Positions 6,462 to 8,076 of a stretch of DNA of 8,076 nt are shown here, piece by piece (position 1 is the first letter of the stretch; each line of letters opens with the position of its first letter). Position numbers and translations under genes: made by a program. Below the pieces are notes generated by a model that was given only the letters and a program-made list of their open reading frames with translations, was not told where the DNA came from and made no database searches. Source of the DNA: UBA12088 sp041920275 (lineage in GTDB: Bacteria; Patescibacteriota; Minisyncoccia; Phycocordibacterales; UBA12088); the NCBI GenBank assembly GCA_041920275.1, contig JAYRSE010000032.1, positions 1 through 8,076 of the forward strand, read 5' to 3'.

Positions 6462-8006
6462 ATGATCGAAGAGGCGGTACCATCAGGAAAGAACGACAAG
6501 CGCGGCGATGTGACGAACGTCGTGAAGGGTGTTTCGAATGGCGACGCGGTCGACGGGCAAGGAGTGGATCGATCGTTGATGGAATCGCGCGTTGCGTGTG
6601 AGAAATGTGCGATGGAGGTGGCGACCGCGCGCAGGGTGTTCTTTGAGGAGTTCATCGGTCGCGCGAGTCCAAAAGGTCGGGACCTTCTCGGAAACTTGTT
6701 CGGTGCCGCTCGAGCGCGCAAGGTTGATGCTCCATTCCTTCAGTCTCTCAAGGAATATGATGAAGCACTTGATCGGTACGAACGGCAGCTCGAGGTACGA
6801 AAGAGCGTGCTCAAGGAGCTTTCCATGCGAAAAGGAGAGGGGACGGATACCGGTGAAGGAATGAAAACGGATATCCTCTTGGTCGCTGTTGCGTACCGCG
6901 GAATGCAGGGAGATCGAAAGGTGGTCGAGCATGCGAAGATGGCCTCCGAAGGGGAGGGAGATCGTACACTTTCATACTTGCAAAGCGTGGATACTTGGTT
7001 TTCTCGAAAAAGTCGTGTGCAGCAGATGCGTTTCGGCGGAATACTTTCGGATGGCGTCGATCTCTTCGTCGGGCCGGACTCGGTGGCGGGTGGCGAGCGG
7101 AAACGCGCGGACGCGCGTAGTGCTGCGGATGTCGTTTCTCGTGTAGCGTTGGAAAGCGAAGCGGTGTCGGTTCCCGAGCATGACATGCCGGAAATCGGAT
7201 CCTTGCATGCATTACTCGCACAACCGCAGACGAACCCAGCACACTTGGATGCGGTGAGCGAGGTCGGTGGGGTCGAAGTGGTCCATATCGGTGAACCCCC
7301 GCTCACCGCAGAGCAGATCCGGGTATTACAGCGGCGCGGAAGTGTACGAAAACCCGCGAGTTCCACTGCGCCCGTTCGGTCGGCTATCCCCCGGTCGCCG
7401 GGAGTCGGGAGCGGCTCGACGTCGGCGGTGCTCAAGAAGAAGAACGCAGTTATGGCGATACGGTCGAATGAACATGAGGAGGATGTACGACCAACATCCG
7501 GAGCGATGTTCGATACACGGCTCGCGGACCTCATACAGTGGGATGGGTTCCGGTTTCGGGAACAGGTAACGGGTGAACTCACGGAGTGCGACCTGCGGGT
7601 CGAGGAGGTGTTGGGAACGGTATCTGCAGGGTCGGAAGAGCTTTTGCCGCACGCGACGAAAGCGGCGTTCGAGTCGGTCGTTCTTGCGAATGCGAAGATC
7701 GGACTTCCGGACGACATACGTTCGTTGCTTGCCGAATGTTGGGAACCCCTCGCATATATACGAGTCTCCGACCTGTATGATGTGACGCGGGGGGTGGTGT
7801 GCGAGGCCGAAGGGGTGCGGGTCGAGCTTTCGAACAGAACCGAGGATCTGTTGCGGGACTTGATCGCCCGCGTGGAGAGTGGAACGGAAGGGGATCTGCG
7901 GAAGGTCGTCACCGGTCTTATCGACCGTGCGAGCGTTTCCGACGGAAACGAAACGCTCGGCGATCTCATGCGGAACATATATGCGGCAAAGATCGGTGTG
8001 CACTAA
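6462..8006 (+). CDS. Hypothetical soluble helical protein, 514 aa
   Basis: I do not recognise this protein. The ATG at 6462 is preferred because the same frame upstream lies inside the giant gene and translates to an Arg-rich shadow. An AGG at 6446-6448 is a weak, rather distant ribosome site, so the start is probable rather than proven. The stop is TAA at 8004-8006. There is no signal peptide or membrane segment, so it is predicted cytoplasmic. Residues 40-125 are charged and helical, with CEKC at 46-49 and a possible coiled coil around 92-120. Residues 135-200 are helical. Residues 290-345 are a Pro/Ser/Gly/Lys-rich linker, and 350-514 form a second helical domain with single cysteines at 376, 426 and 447. 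The lone CxxC is too little to claim a zinc site. The 20-base gap after the giant gene suggests one operon. Lysine use is far higher than in its neighbour. Confidence 0.88.
   Translation: MIEEAVPSGKNDKRGDVTNVVKGVSNGDAVDGQGVDRSLMESRVACEKCAMEVATARRVFFEEFIGRASPKGRDLLGNLFGAARARKVDAPFLQSLKEYDEALDRYERQLEVRKSVLKELSMRKGEGTDTGEGMKTDILLVAVAYRGMQGDRKVVEHAKMASEGEGDRTLSYLQSVDTWFSRKSRVQQMRFGGILSDGVDLFVGPDSVAGGERKRADARSAADVVSRVALESEAVSVPEHDMPEIGSLHALLAQPQTNPAHLDAVSEVGGVEVVHIGEPPLTAEQIRVLQRRGSVRKPASSTAPVRSAIPRSPGVGSGSTSAVLKKKNAVMAIRSNEHEEDVRPTSGAMFDTRLADLIQWDGFRFREQVTGELTECDLRVEEVLGTVSAGSEELLPHATKAAFESVVLANAKIGLPDDIRSLLAECWEPLAYIRVSDLYDVTRGVVCEAEGVRVELSNRTEDLLRDLIARVESGTEGDLRKVVTGLIDRASVSDGNETLGDLMRNIYAAKIGVH
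7930..7959 (+). repeat. Two overlapping, mutually exclusive inverted repeats
   Basis: Near the 3' end of the helical-protein gene, CGAGCGTTT (7930-7938) is perfectly complementary to AAACGCTCG (7951-7959), giving a 9-bp stem with a 12-base loop. Nested within it, CGTTTCC (7934-7940) pairs perfectly with GGAAACG (7944-7950) around a 3-base loop. Both use 7934-7938, so only one can form at a time. No T-run follows, so it is not a typical intrinsic terminator. It may be chance in a coding region. Confidence 0.5.
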
Positions 8007-8024
8007 TACCATCCCAAGAAACCA

Positions 8025-8076
8025 TCAGGAACTCCGCCCGTACACCTTTTTGAGAAACCGCTCCAAGGGCGCTTGC
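8025..8076 (-). CDS. Possible C-terminus of a convergent gene (partial)
   Basis: On the minus strand, one frame entering from the right edge is open for 16 codons and stops at TGA (8027-8025), reading APLERFLKKVYGRSS at its end. The mixed charged and hydrophobic residues look like a real protein tail. The arrangement would leave 18 bases between the convergent stops. Sixteen codons are far too few for certainty, and the product cannot be named. Otherwise 8007-8076 is intergenic sequence in which I see no terminator. Confidence 0.35.
   Translation of the reverse strand, partial: QAPLERFLKKVYGRSS

Noticed and set aside
6506..6540. Ribosome-site-like GAAGG followed by ATG at 6538
   Set aside because: The ATG is not in the frame of the second gene, so it cannot be an alternative start for it.
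6740..7978. 412-codon minus-strand open frame
   Set aside because: It is antisense to the 514-residue gene and gives a Ser/Arg-rich product of low plausibility. The plus frame has balanced helical composition.
6479..8031. Direct repeat ACCATCAGGAA near both ends of the second gene
   Set aside because: Several 11-base matches are expected by chance in 8 kb; there are no terminal inverted repeats or transposase, so a mobile element is unsupported.

Overview
The window holds two complete or near-complete plus-strand genes and almost no non-coding DNA. The first (1-6441, running off the left edge) encodes the last 2146 residues of a giant secreted or surface protein built from beta-rich repeat modules. 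The second (6462-8006) begins 20 bases later and encodes a 514-residue soluble, mostly helical protein of unknown function. The last 50 or so bases may carry the tail of a convergent minus-strand gene.

The sequence suggests a member of the Candidate Phyla Radiation (Patescibacteria, probably a Parcubacteria lineage). The modules with the signatures HYHWRNDDG, YCFR, YDC and a C-terminus ending YIVVPVF match, from memory, very large surface proteins common in those genomes. No ribosomal RNA or housekeeping marker is present, so this is an inference. Base composition is GC-rich and both complete stop codons are TAA, so the code cannot be tested here.

Layout of the giant protein: tail of an upstream module (1-150); A1 (151-696); B1 (697-1197); A2 (1198-1755); B2 (1756-2244); A3 (2245-2799); block C of four tandem units of about 90 residues (2800-3912); A4 (3913-4491); N-half of A5 (4492-4890); inserted block D of three tandem units (4891-5739); C-half of A5 (5740-5922); C-terminal module E (5923-6438). 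The A-B pair repeats with a period of about 350 codons, and C occupies the slot between A3 and A4 that B occupies earlier. Cysteines occur in even numbers within modules and at nearly fixed spacing (91 residues in A1, A2 and A3), which suggests intramodule disulfides and an extracellular location. I see no catalytic motif; adhesion or structural display is the likeliest role.

The close spacing suggests the giant protein and the helical protein are co-transcribed, but nothing in the second gene explains the partnership. No mobile element, CRISPR array, tRNA, rRNA or convincing promoter or intrinsic terminator was found.
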